Made by a program: the position numbers and the translations under genes. Source: a virus. Taken from it: DNA of 49,768 nt. The DNA lies in the IMG/VR virus record IMGVR_UViG_3300032148_000003, positions 1 through 49,768 of that record; one strand, written 5' to 3'. Below the pieces are notes generated by a model, which worked only from the letters and a program-made list of their open reading frames with translations, ran no database searches and was not told the DNA's origin. Shown here in pieces: positions 24,005 through 32,415 of this stretch (positions are counted from its first letter, which is position 1; each line of letters begins with the position of its first letter).

Positions 24005-25968
24005 CAGTGTATCTCATACCAATTGTTTCCTATTTTAGAGCTACCATCCATTCTGCAGTAGAACCCTAAGTTTTTACCTGCTTCAGTGGCCGTCTCTTCT
24101 AATAATCTAGCCAACCTATTTGCATCGTCAGGGTGGCACTCAAAGTTCTGCTCGTCATGCATAACAGCAAGAAGATTACATCTTAATCCTTCTTTCTTAA
24201 TCCTCCTATCTGATACACACATCCACTCTTTAGTAAGTGTAGCTTCATCACCTTGCAACCTATAGTTAAGTATCTTGTGGGCGGAATCTACTTGTATCCT
24301 CTTACCATCTTGTAGTTTAATAAACTTCTTACCTGAGGCTTTGTACTGTCTCCTTAGATTGCCTATCAAGGTACCGAGGGCAGGTAGATTGTTAAGGAAT
24401 TTACTCTTAAGTTTCCTACCGTCTCTAGAGGTACCACCAACAATAGCTCCAATCTTAGCATCACCAGATCCAAACAACATTGCATAGATAAACGTCTTAC
24501 TGTTTGATCTACCGTTTGATCTCTCTTGGCTATGTAAGTCCCAACTTGGATCAATCAGACCTGCTGAGATACCATTGACAGTGTGTATATCAGTGCCTTC
24601 TGACTCTTTACCTGTAAGTACAGTATCGGCATAATCATCATCCTCCATTGCAGAGGCTAACAACCTTAACTGAGCAGAGGCTAAATCACAACCTACTAAT
24701 ACATCATTCCTAGGTGCTATAAATAACTCCCTCATCTCCCTACCGAAGACTGACTTAGCCCCTGGCACATTAACAAGCTTCCTGTGGGACATACGACCTG
24801 TAGCAGTACCTAATGTAAAAGGCACACACTCTATTCTTGAATCATCCCTCATGACACCTAACCAACCCTTATCCTCATTCTTCATATTAAGGATGGTGTT
24901 TCTTCTATGTCGGTAAATAGCATGTAGTGCCAGATCCTTACCAATGTCACCTTCAATAGACTCAAATGAATCCTCAGTAAGTTTGGCCGATGTTCTCTCC
25001 TTCTCACCATCCTCATTGATCTTCATATTCCACTGAGTAGGCTTCCACCCTTGAGTAAACAAGAACTTCTTTATCTCAGCAGTCTGGGTCATCTTAGTAG
25101 GTATAAATTCAACCCTACAGTACGGCCCACCTATTAGATGAACATCATCAGGTGATATATTAAACCACTTAGCTGTGTGACTGTGTACCTTCCCTGCCTT
25201 AGTAAACAAGTTCGTCTTGATGTCCCTCAGACGCTTAGAACCCAGATCAGAATCATAGATAATACCCTTAGTTTCCATAATGGTATTACACTCTTCGTTA
25301 GTTATCCAAGTGTCTTTACACTTAACAATGTTTGGCAGCAGGGGTTCTACTAGATTAGCTATTCTCTCTAACTCTCTATCTAAGAATTTAATATGTCTCT
25401 CGGCTAACCTTCTATTAAACAACCAACCATTCTTAACCTGTTGAGCACTAATAGATGCAACCTCCATCTCTCTTTGCATAGTCCTCTTAGGTACCTGAAT
25501 ATCCTTTTGTTCTTTAATAAGATGCTTATAGACTAGTACGTTAATACGTACATCCTCTATGCACCTGTGTAGCATACTAGGTTCCCACTTAGTCCATTGA
25601 TCTTGCTTAGGCTTAGGTACCCCAAAGTACTCACCCCAATTGGTTAAACTATGTCTACCAACTGAGTGCTTAAGTTTCCTATTGAAGTCCAACATTAGGC
25701 TAAGTAGATAAGTATCAATTAACTTACTATCAAACTTAGTACCGAACACCAGATCCATAACAGGTAAGTCATACATAATAATGTTATGACCTATAAGTGT
25801 GTCTGCTTTCTGTAGAAACTTAAGACCCTCATCGATGCCTTTATACTTCCTATCATTATCAGTGAATACATGAGTCTCTTGGGTATCCAGATCATAAGCT
25901 ACAATACACCATAACTTACTAACATCCTCAAGTAGACCGTTGGCCTCCAGATCAAATACTAACCTCAT
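24004..25968 (-). CDS. DNA polymerase, family A (T7-like) with 3'-5' exonuclease
   Basis: 654 residues (T7 gp5 is 704). The proofreading domain has DLEANG at residues 6-11 and GHNIIMYDLPVM near 60-71. In the polymerase domain, motif A is VGCDLASAQLRLL (about 423-435), motif B is RSNSKTFIYAMLFG (about 488-501) and motif C is HDE (about 606). The residue matching E. coli 762 is Tyr, as in T7. The residue matching E. coli 766 is Phe rather than the usual Tyr. It replicates phage DNA with the primase-helicase encoded immediately upstream. Host thioredoxin use cannot be judged. Confidence 0.95.
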   Translation of the reverse strand: MRLVFDLEANGLLEDVSKLWCIVAYDLDTQETHVFTDNDRKYKGIDEGLKFLQKADTLIGHNIIMYDLPVMDLVFGTKFDSKLIDTYLLSLMLDFNRKLKHSVGRHSLTNWGEYFGVPKPKQDQWTKWEPSMLHRCIEDVRINVLVYKHLIKEQKDIQVPKRTMQREMEVASISAQQVKNGWLFNRRLAERHIKFLDRELERIANLVEPLLPNIVKCKDTWITNEECNTIMETKGIIYDSDLGSKRLRDIKTNLFTKAGKVHSHTAKWFNISPDDVHLIGGPYCRVEFIPTKMTQTAEIKKFLFTQGWKPTQWNMKINEDGEKERTSAKLTEDSFESIEGDIGKDLALHAIYRHRRNTILNMKNEDKGWLGVMRDDSRIECVPFTLGTATGRMSHRKLVNVPGAKSVFGREMRELFIAPRNDVLVGCDLASAQLRLLASAMEDDDYADTVLTGKESEGTDIHTVNGISAGLIDPSWDLHSQERSNGRSNSKTFIYAMLFGSGDAKIGAIVGGTSRDGRKLKSKFLNNLPALGTLIGNLRRQYKASGKKFIKLQDGKRIQVDSAHKILNYRLQGDEATLTKEWMCVSDRRIKKEGLRCNLLAVMHDEQNFECHPDDANRLARLLEETATEAGKNLGFYCRMDGSSKIGNNWYEIH

Positions 25969-25979
25969 AATTCCCCCTA

Positions 25980-27659
25980 TTAAAATTCACTAAGTACTTT
26001 GTACAACCTCCCTGTAACCTTGTCATACCTAGACTTACCTGCAGGGCCAATAGTCCCTGAGAATCTATTCTTAAGTACATAAATCTTAACCTCTTGCCTA
26101 GCATCCTCTGTGTCAGCATGTTTGTTTCTAGAGAAGGCTATAGTCTGCATAGAGATTTGTTTAAGTGAACCAGACCCTTTCAAGTCATCCTCAGTAACCT
26201 CAGCACCTGCCTCAAATGATTTACTACCAGAAGGTGCCTTCCTTAAGTGTGATACAACACCAATCCATACATCATGCTTCTTACATAACTTAAGTAAGTC
26301 AGACATAACTTTGTCCATAGCTTGATTTTGATTACCATCTACCTCTGATATGGCCATAGTGATATGGTCTAAGTACAACCACTTACAACCGAGAGCTACC
26401 ATGTACTCCATCTTAATCATAAGAGAATCATCAGATACAGAACCCTGGTGATCTAATAAGGTTAATCTACCCAACCCCATAGTCTCATCCCAAGCCTTCT
26501 TACCTTCCTCTCCTTTACGATCAAAGTCTGAGTCAGGTAGATAGATAGGTTTATTGATATGAATGCCTACAATCCTATCCATCGTCTCTCTGACACTCTC
26601 CTCTAAGGACACAATACCAACTTGGTCATTAGTAGTCATCAGGAGGTGGTAGATGTCTTCCTTAGAGAAAGTAGACTTACCTGCACCTGTACCTGCTGTG
26701 AAGATAGTCAACTCACCTGTACGTCTACCATATGTCATGGCATTGACATTGCCGAAACAATCAGGGTAAGGTACTGAGTCTTCTCTTTTATCCTTAATAA
26801 ACTCTTCATAAGTATCTTTAGAGTTGATAATACCTGCAGGTGAGTACTGTTTAGCTTCCCATACGGCATTACTTAACTCTTTATCTTTACCGTTCACAAG
26901 GTAGTCAGATGCATCCTTACCGTGTTTACCAAGTTCGGCTATATAAGCTTTACCAGTCCTAATCATCTTAGCACAATGGTAACTTGCCTCTCTCCCCTGT
27001 TCATCAGCATCAAACATAATAACAACTTTATCAAAAGAGTTGACATACTCTAAGTTAAGTGCTATCTGTTTCTTAGCACCACCCGTGCCGTTGATCACAC
27101 TAACGACAGGGAAGAATCTTTTGTACTTCTTATAAAGTATTGTTTGGTAAGACATTGCATCTAAAACACCCTCAGTGATAACCAACATATTCTTTGATGT
27201 TGATACATCTGCACCAATAAGTTGCTGTGCATTATCTACACTACCAATACCTATAAACTTCTTACTATTCACATCCCTTCTTTGATAACCACCTATTTGG
27301 TTATTCTTACCTAACACGGGGTAGTAGTGATACTTAATCTTTCTATTGTTATCGTATCCTACTTTTACTCCATAAATCTCTGATATAACTTTAGGTATCT
27401 TCCTATCTTCAAAACCTCTAACCTCAAAGTCATTCTTAATATCATTTACCGCTTCTACGTCCTCAAAATCTGTTGTCACTGTAGGTGCCTCCCACTTATA
27501 GCTATCTTTATATTCTTCTATTCTTGACTGCTGACATGAATAACAGAAAGAAGTAATCTTATCTCCATTATCGTAGTAAGCCTTTGCATCAGATGAATCA
27601 CATCCATCAAAATCACAAGGTTGCCCCGACTTCAGTAGTTTCCCTTTATCTTCATTCAT
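25980..27659 (-). CDS. Primase-helicase (T7 gp4-like)
   Basis: 559 residues, close to T7 gp4 (566). An N-terminal zinc-binding domain has two cysteine pairs (PCDFDGC and FCYSC, residues about 14-42). The TOPRIM primase core shows ITEGVLDAM and VVIMFDADEQG (about 160-225). The helicase has Walker A GTGAGKSTF near 325 and Walker B KWLYLDHI near 425. It unwinds DNA as a ring and primes the lagging strand. It lies between SSB and DNA polymerase, the expected replisome order. A terminator hairpin stands just upstream, between it and the SSB gene. Confidence 0.95.
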   Translation of the reverse strand: MNEDKGKLLKSGQPCDFDGCDSSDAKAYYDNGDKITSFCYSCQQSRIEEYKDSYKWEAPTVTTDFEDVEAVNDIKNDFEVRGFEDRKIPKVISEIYGVKVGYDNNRKIKYHYYPVLGKNNQIGGYQRRDVNSKKFIGIGSVDNAQQLIGADVSTSKNMLVITEGVLDAMSYQTILYKKYKRFFPVVSVINGTGGAKKQIALNLEYVNSFDKVVIMFDADEQGREASYHCAKMIRTGKAYIAELGKHGKDASDYLVNGKDKELSNAVWEAKQYSPAGIINSKDTYEEFIKDKREDSVPYPDCFGNVNAMTYGRRTGELTIFTAGTGAGKSTFSKEDIYHLLMTTNDQVGIVSLEESVRETMDRIVGIHINKPIYLPDSDFDRKGEEGKKAWDETMGLGRLTLLDHQGSVSDDSLMIKMEYMVALGCKWLYLDHITMAISEVDGNQNQAMDKVMSDLLKLCKKHDVWIGVVSHLRKAPSGSKSFEAGAEVTEDDLKGSGSLKQISMQTIAFSRNKHADTEDARQEVKIYVLKNRFSGTIGPAGKSRYDKVTGRLYKVLSEF

Positions 27660-27674
27660 ATTTTCCCTCAGACA

Positions 27675-27715
27675 TAAAAAAACCCCACACCTAAATAAAT
27701 AGATATGGGGTCTTT
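27675..27715 (-). terminator. Intrinsic terminator downstream of the SSB gene
   Basis: Read on the minus strand, ACCCCA (27711-27706) pairs with TGGGGT (27687-27682) and is followed by a run of seven U (27681-27675). It stands between SSB and the primase-helicase gene, so it probably attenuates the SSB transcript, giving SSB more mRNA than the downstream genes. Confidence 0.85.
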
Positions 27716-27734
27716 ATTTATATTTTATCTATAC

Positions 27735-28280
27735 TTAGAATACATCCTCTTCAACTACAGCTTCTTTAATTGCTTTAACAGAAAATTCACTTCCTGCTTC
27801 CTTTTCAAAACCGAATTCATCAGAACCATCCGATCTAACATAAGGTACCAAACTAGTTACTACTACATTTGCAAGACTCATTGACTGTCCCTTCTTACCG
27901 TTATATGACCAATCATATATAGTATATGAGACGTGTCCCTTAGAACCATTACCAATACCTACAGTACTAGTGTCTAGTGGTTCCATCTTACCTGCTTCGT
28001 TCAAGATGAATGCCCCTGGTGGGATCAAACTCTTACCATCTTTAGATATGGCTAACTTGTTGACATTAATTTTATACATGCCAGTTTCGTTACCATCCTC
28101 ATCTTCAACTTCTTTCAAGTTACGGATAAGTTTGTCCTTCTTCAAGGCCTTTGCTGTATCTTTATCTACATGTGCAGTCACAGTCCAAACCAATTTCTCA
28201 AATGATTCAGTTGGTTTGGCAGGATCTACCGAACACCAATGTAACTCTACATCTCTAAGTACTTTCCTTTCTTGTGCCAT
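27735..28280 (-). CDS. Single-stranded DNA-binding protein (T7 gp2.5-like)
   Basis: 181 residues. The length and overall pattern fit gp2.5-type SSB. The acidic C-terminus ending in phenylalanine (AIKEAVVEEDVF) is the hallmark tail through which gp2.5 contacts polymerase and helicase. A candidate phage promoter lies about 80-100 bases upstream and a terminator just downstream, so it can be made in excess over the rest of the operon. The start follows TGAGGAATAAAG. Confidence 0.85.
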   Translation of the reverse strand: MAQERKVLRDVELHWCSVDPAKPTESFEKLVWTVTAHVDKDTAKALKKDKLIRNLKEVEDEDGNETGMYKINVNKLAISKDGKSLIPPGAFILNEAGKMEPLDTSTVGIGNGSKGHVSYTIYDWSYNGKKGQSMSLANVVVTSLVPYVRSDGSDEFGFEKEAGSEFSVKAIKEAVVEEDVF

Positions 28281-28360
28281 CTTTATTCCTCACGATTATT
28301 ATTATATTATTTTAAATGCAGCAACCAACTAAAGCTGTTCACATACTTCGTTAGTTATCT

Positions 28361-28380
28361 GCAATGGTGAGCCAACCCTA
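28361..28380 (-). promoter_or_regulatory. Candidate phage RNA polymerase promoter (leftward, before SSB)
   Basis: On the minus strand the element reads TAGGGTTGGCTCACCATTGC, one of seven copies with the invariant core TGGCTCACC. It is between the exonuclease and SSB genes. The eight or so bases after it (AGATAAC) match the copy at 29241-29260. Confidence 0.75.
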
Positions 28381-29211
28381 CTAAGTCCTTTCGTAGCAAG
28401 CTTTAGGGATTTCCCACATTTCACCTTTCTTCTGACGTATATACAGAAGTCTTCCTACCTCAAGTAAAGACTTTTCCCAAGTCTCACCATATTGGTTTCT
28501 ATATTGGTCGGCTATATCAGCCCACCTATTAGTAGAAGGTTCAAGTAATTTCTTAGTCTTGACCTTTCCTAATCCGTTAATTCCTGGAATATTATCTACT
28601 CTATCACCTAATATGAATTGATACTGTAGATGATACTCAGCCTCTTTCTCATTGACCCAATCTAAATAGTCAGTCCTAAAATCATAATGCCACCCTGGTA
28701 CAGTCCATAGATCTTTATCAATAGTACATATACATGTATCCTCTGTTTGATCTATACCTAATAAGTCATCAGCCTCCTCATTCTCACTTACCTTGGCCTC
28801 ATACTTAGTCTTAAGATACTTCCTAATGTCATGGTACTGATCTGGTTTCTCACTTGATCTGGAACCCTTATAAGGTTGTAACTTAGCTACATCATTTCTA
28901 AAGTTAGTATGACCTGAGATGTACATCTGATACAGGGTACATTTAGCCCTCTTAACAATCCAAGCTATCCTCTTATCTAATGCCTCCAGTGTTTCCTCTA
29001 GGGGACTACACCATTCCTTCTTTAGCTCTACATTAAAACCTTCAGCAGCTTGGGTGAATTGTGACATCTCTTTAATGAAACTATTACAAGCTGTCTTAGT
29101 ACTCTCGGTAGTTAGTATGTCCCCACTGTCATTCTTTACTACCCATTCTTTATTATGTGCCGACCAACCTAATTGGTAAACCAACACATCACCATCAATT
29201 AATGCCTTCAT
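28381..29211 (-). CDS. 5'-3' exonuclease (FEN/T7 gp6-like)
   Basis: 276 residues. The acidic metal-binding clusters of the FEN family are present in order: LIDGDVLVYQ at residues 4-13, NEEADDLLG near 139-147, TIDKDLW near 157-163 and LGDRVDNIPGI near 200-210. The last is followed by a helix-hairpin-helix-like GLGKVKTKKLL. In T7-like phages this enzyme removes RNA primers and degrades host DNA. It is the first replication gene after the RNA polymerase region and has its own candidate phage promoter upstream. Confidence 0.9.
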   Translation of the reverse strand: MKALIDGDVLVYQLGWSAHNKEWVVKNDSGDILTTESTKTACNSFIKEMSQFTQAAEGFNVELKKEWCSPLEETLEALDKRIAWIVKRAKCTLYQMYISGHTNFRNDVAKLQPYKGSRSSEKPDQYHDIRKYLKTKYEAKVSENEEADDLLGIDQTEDTCICTIDKDLWTVPGWHYDFRTDYLDWVNEKEAEYHLQYQFILGDRVDNIPGINGLGKVKTKKLLEPSTNRWADIADQYRNQYGETWEKSLLEVGRLLYIRQKKGEMWEIPKACYERT

Positions 29212-29240
29212 TGAAACTCCTCTAATTTCTGTTTGTTATC

Positions 29241-29260
29241 TGTAATGGTGAGCCAACCTT
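29241..29260 (-). promoter_or_regulatory. Candidate phage RNA polymerase promoter (leftward, before exonuclease)
   Basis: On the minus strand it reads AAGGTTGGCTCACCATTACA. It shares 9 core bases with all other copies, and beyond the core it continues GATAAC like the copy before SSB. It lies about 30 bases upstream of the exonuclease start, in the gap to the divergent plus-strand gene. Confidence 0.78.
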
Positions 29261-29269
29261 AAAATAAGC

Positions 29270-29297
29270 TTGACATATTAGAAAGTGATGATATAAT
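29270..29297 (+). promoter_or_regulatory. Sigma70-type promoter, rightward
   Basis: TTGACA at 29270-29275 and TATAAT at 29292-29297 are both perfect consensus boxes, separated by 16 bases. The predicted start is near 29304. It points at the plus-strand secreted-protein gene about 240 bases away, so host RNA polymerase could express that gene early and independently of the phage enzyme. Confidence 0.8.
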
Positions 29298-29299
29298 TC

Positions 29300-29485
29300 A
29301 CTTGTCTTTGGTTTATTTTCACCTTACGGGGTTTGGTAGAAAACAGAATCAATTTGATTTGTCACTAACGTAGAGGGGTGACAAGAGATAGGTGAGAAGC
29401 ATATAACAGTAGAGGCCTACCCCGAGGAACCACTAGTAGCGACTCACCCATTTCCCTCATTCAGTACACTATATTAGAGGAGTCT
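29300..29485 (+). ncRNA. Structured leader or candidate small RNA
   Basis: Nothing is coded here, but the sequence can fold. TTGTCAC (29359-29365) pairs with GTGACAA (29378-29384) in a 7-bp hairpin. GGTGAG (29391-29396) pairs with CTCACC (29443-29448), closing a loop that contains GTAG/CTAC. It lies between the sigma70 promoter and a phage promoter, so it would be the 5' leader of the secreted-protein mRNA or a separate RNA. GGTGAG could instead pair with the CTCACC of the downstream promoter region. Folding was judged by eye. Confidence 0.4.
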
Positions 29486-29490
29486 TATAT

Positions 29491-29512
29491 AGCTGGCTCA
29501 CCTATAGAAGGG
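29491..29512 (+). promoter_or_regulatory. Candidate phage RNA polymerase promoter (rightward, before secreted-protein gene)
   Basis: The element reads AGCTGGCTCACCTATAGAAG then GG. After the core it has TATAGAAGGG, the closest of the seven copies to the initiation region of known T7 and SP6 promoters. It is 28 bases upstream of the ATG at 29540. Confidence 0.8.
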
Positions 29513-29539
29513 AACAACTTTTAACTTTAGGATAATATA

Positions 29540-29842
29540 ATGAAAAAACTAGCAATAGCAGTATTAACTGTAGCAACAATGGGTTCAGCATCAGCAGGAT
29601 TCTTTGACAATAACAACTTCACACCTTGGGGTAACAACCTGAACAATGGATATGCAGAAGACAACGGTATCTTCTCATACAACCCATACTCATACTTCAA
29701 CCCACGTTGGTACATCAAAGAAGCTAATAACTTCATGAATGAGATCGATGAAGGTGGTGAGTACCAACCAAAGTCTAACCATAACTTCCCTGCTCAATAT
29801 GAGAATGGAAATCAGGTTACATATGGTTATAAGTATAAGTAA
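29540..29842 (+). CDS. Secreted Asn/Tyr-rich small protein, lone rightward gene in the replication block
   Basis: 100 residues. A clear signal peptide (MKKLAIAVLTVATMGSASAG, cleavage near 19) leads to a mature part rich in Asn, Tyr, Phe and Gly with no Cys (PWGNNLNNGYAEDNGIF, then YNPYSYFNPRWYIKEANN). Its codons favour C-ending AAC, TTC and TAC, unlike most neighbours, as expected for high expression or a host origin. It has both a sigma70 and a phage promoter, and AGGATAA before the ATG. The composition recalls sulfur-globule and other Asn/Tyr-rich envelope proteins of sulfur-oxidising bacteria, but I cannot confirm homology. It ends 7 bases from the convergent RNA polymerase gene with no terminator between. 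Confidence 0.75.
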   Translation: MKKLAIAVLTVATMGSASAGFFDNNNFTPWGNNLNNGYAEDNGIFSYNPYSYFNPRWYIKEANNFMNEIDEGGEYQPKSNHNFPAQYENGNQVTYGYKYK

Positions 29843-29848
29843 TTAAGA

Positions 29849-32131
29849 TCAACTGATGATGTAGTTAGCATGTAATACTTCATCGTCGGTTACATCTCCA
29901 TAGATAATATCAGAGTCATCAGATCCCAAATCCTTCAATATAGAGGATAAAGTACTTGGCCCTATAGTATCTATGAAGATCATCTTAAACTCGTCAAATA
30001 GGGTATCTACGTGACTCGCAGGGACACTGAACTGGTCATGTATCATCATGAAGTCAGTGATCCCAATGCGGCCCAACTTGGACAAGACCATAGTCATGAG
30101 AGAGGCATCAAGTGAATGAACAATATTAGCTGAGATGCCTGTCTTATGTCTTTTTCTTAGAATACCCTTATAACCGAAGGCGACTGTTATCATCAACCTC
30201 CTATCTCCAAACCTTACTCTTAATCTCTCAGTATGTATTCGGCCATAACCTTGAAATGCTGTAAAGTTAGTAGGAGTCTTCCAAGATAAGTAGACATCCT
30301 CAGCTTTCTTAACTGCATCACATGCTGTCTTTTGGAATACTTTAAGTGTGTTTGCTTGTGGTGGGTAAGCCCCATCTTTACCGTCAAGTGCTTTGAAGAT
30401 ACATCTAGACAAAGCCTTAGTGTCTTTAAATTTCATGTTCGTGAAGGCATCAGAGCCAAACGTGCCTCTATCGTTGTACAACTGGTATCTGATACAATCT
30501 TCACCTGCTGAGTAATAGTAGGACATACATGGTCTTTTGGTGACTTTCCTAGATCCATATTCTATGTAATCATTAAGTTGAAATGCAGTAACGAGATTCT
30601 TATCCATCTCTTTTTCATCTTCTACATCCTCAAACTTATCCATCATCTTATACATATTATTAACGGCAACAGACCAAACCTCATCATAAGCATCACCGAT
30701 TTCTCTAGTAGGATGTTGTATAACATTAGTATCTTGACAACCATTTCTATCCCTAGTTAAGAATGACAGGATCTGGAGGCCAGAATTGGTAGCGTCTAGC
30801 CCAACAGGGATTCTACATTGCCAACCCTCACTACCATTCTCTTTCAAGTCTACAAAAGCTATAGCACTTGCTAAGAATTGCCACTTAGTCTTCTTCTCAC
30901 CCTGTAATCTCATGATTAAGTCAGAGTTAAGAGGGTCTTCAACAGCATGCTTAATAGACTCATAATTATCATAGACCCAATCAACTCTATCCTGCTTAGA
31001 CAACTTATCCATACCTGCACAATTAGCTACGTGGTAGGCCAAGTGAGCCTCTACATTCTCTGACCATTCTTGAGGATTAGCAAACTGTAGTAGAGCCTTA
31101 GAAAGATCACTACCTGTAGGCTCTAACCACTGTTGCATAGGATAGAATCTACCTCTACTGTCTAATTGAAAGTCAAAGTGGAAAGGCTTATCTAATGAGC
31201 TTCTGCTTCTTTCATTAATAATAGTAGCCTTCTTAAGTACCATATTAAATTCTCTTCTCTTAGAGTGTGCAGCAATTATCTTAATCAGAGGTTCAGACCT
31301 CTCTGTATACCAATCTTTAGCCATCTGTTTAGATAACTTATCTAAGTACCTACTATTAATACCTTGAGCCAAAGCCCACTCAGCCTTCTTATCTTTAACA
31401 AAGTCTTCCTTGTTCTTGATCTTCATTAAGTCACAGATAGATTCAGTAACCATAGATTGTGATATTTCCTCAGGTATCCAACAGTGGTCACCCTCTTGCA
31501 TAAGTGAGACAGTCTTAAGTATCTCCTCATTAATCAAGAAAGGAGTACTACCATAGTTATTGAGAGCCTCATAGACATGGGGTATCTCTTGCTTAGAATA
31601 CTTCCCATCCCACCCAACAGGCATCCTCTTAACAATAGAATTAACACCCTTCCAAGGCTTATCCCAAGGTGTGTAGTGGTCAGTAGGAAACTCCCCTAAT
31701 GATTCATCAGAATTAAGTATAAGCTTAAGAAACTCATCACAAGCAGGCTCTAAAGTATACATCTCATTCTTACCACCTATCTTAATAGGTTTAGCTAATC
31801 TTATACAACCACATATCTGTAAGAGACCAACAGCCTCTATACCAATCTTAATTAATTCTCTCTTCTTCTTGTAGTTACCACCAAAAGTAAGCTTAGACAT
31901 CTTCTCACCCTCTAAGTGTAGTAACTTAGTACCGATAGACTCACCAATACTAACTAACTGCTCTCTATTAGCAACCCCCTTAACAACAGCCTCTAATATA
32001 GTATTAGCTAACTCTTCTCTATCACCCTCATATCTTCTTAAGTACTTACATAACGGAGAAGGATTATTCTTAGCCTTCTGTGCTATATTAATCTTATCCA
32101 CTAACTTATATAAAAACTTCCTATCAATCAT
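29849..32131 (-). CDS. Single-subunit DNA-dependent RNA polymerase (T7-like)
   Basis: 760 residues, shorter than T7 (883). Motif A is GLDATNSGLQILSF (Asp near 445), motif B is VTKRPCMSYYYSAGED (near 528-543, keeping the Lys and the Tyr equivalent to T7 Lys631 and Tyr639) and motif C is MMIHDQFSVPA (near 697). The palm and fingers are therefore intact. The N-terminal domain is reduced by about 100 residues. The segment between AFGYKGIL and NIVHSLD, where T7 has its promoter-specificity hairpin, is about ten residues shorter. The C-terminus lacks the T7 FAFA foot. It should transcribe from the TGGCTCACC elements found around it. Start follows GAGGGGAATTAGTT. Confidence 0.95.
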   Translation of the reverse strand: MIDRKFLYKLVDKINIAQKAKNNPSPLCKYLRRYEGDREELANTILEAVVKGVANREQLVSIGESIGTKLLHLEGEKMSKLTFGGNYKKKRELIKIGIEAVGLLQICGCIRLAKPIKIGGKNEMYTLEPACDEFLKLILNSDESLGEFPTDHYTPWDKPWKGVNSIVKRMPVGWDGKYSKQEIPHVYEALNNYGSTPFLINEEILKTVSLMQEGDHCWIPEEISQSMVTESICDLMKIKNKEDFVKDKKAEWALAQGINSRYLDKLSKQMAKDWYTERSEPLIKIIAAHSKRREFNMVLKKATIINERSRSSLDKPFHFDFQLDSRGRFYPMQQWLEPTGSDLSKALLQFANPQEWSENVEAHLAYHVANCAGMDKLSKQDRVDWVYDNYESIKHAVEDPLNSDLIMRLQGEKKTKWQFLASAIAFVDLKENGSEGWQCRIPVGLDATNSGLQILSFLTRDRNGCQDTNVIQHPTREIGDAYDEVWSVAVNNMYKMMDKFEDVEDEKEMDKNLVTAFQLNDYIEYGSRKVTKRPCMSYYYSAGEDCIRYQLYNDRGTFGSDAFTNMKFKDTKALSRCIFKALDGKDGAYPPQANTLKVFQKTACDAVKKAEDVYLSWKTPTNFTAFQGYGRIHTERLRVRFGDRRLMITVAFGYKGILRKRHKTGISANIVHSLDASLMTMVLSKLGRIGITDFMMIHDQFSVPASHVDTLFDEFKMIFIDTIGPSTLSSILKDLGSDDSDIIYGDVTDDEVLHANYIIS

Positions 32132-32165
32132 AACTAATTCCCCTCTTATTTAATTATATTTATGT

Positions 32166-32185
32166 AGCTGGCTCACCATTAGAAG
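32166..32185 (+). promoter_or_regulatory. Candidate phage RNA polymerase promoter (rightward, beside RNAP gene)
   Basis: It reads AGCTGGCTCACCATTAGAAG. It points away from the RNA polymerase gene into a non-coding gap and then antisense into the early operon. The predicted transcript begins right at a long inverted repeat (32181-32267). Confidence 0.75.
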
Positions 32186-32267
32186 TAACTCTGACTAGAC
32201 AGTCATCATAGTTGCATATCACTACCCCCCTATTATGTGTGTTGCATAACAGAGTTGGGTTACTTCT
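32181..32267 (+). ncRNA. Candidate hairpin RNA from a phage promoter
   Basis: AGAAGTAA (32181-32188) pairs with TTACTTCT (32260-32267) and CTCTG (32189-32193) pairs with CAGAG (32250-32254), leaving a 5-base bulge (TTGGG). Inside, TGCA..CAC can pair with GTG..TGCA. The RNA would start exactly at the stem's 5' arm, because the promoter's ATTAGAAG supplies it. No coding frame is seen in 32132-32462. A GC hairpin at 32451-32463 could end the RNA. Structure and transcription are predictions. Confidence 0.45.
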
Positions 32268-32296
32268 CTAACAAAGACCCTAAAGGATCAATAACC

Positions 32297-32320
32297 AAGG
32301 TTGGCTCACCAATAGAAGGA
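32297..32320 (+). promoter_or_regulatory. Second rightward candidate phage promoter in the RNAP-upstream gap
   Basis: It reads AAGGTTGGCTCACCAATAGA then AGGA. It lies 131 bases after the first copy, in the same orientation and outside any gene. Transcripts would run through the 11-bp repeats and the hairpin at 32451 toward the early genes in antisense. Confidence 0.75.
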
Positions 32321-32415
32321 TACTCTATATTAGACTATACTAGCTCAAATGCTATCGTATTAACCCCTACTTACTACATTACTACATGACCTCTTAAACC
32401 AAACACTAAGAAGAT

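Noticed and set aside
29443-29460. Possible eighth phage promoter (CGACTCACCCATTTC)
   Set aside because: It has ACTCACC but lacks the TGG before the core and the TAGA after it; it is better explained as one arm of the leader hairpin, though it is worth scanning.
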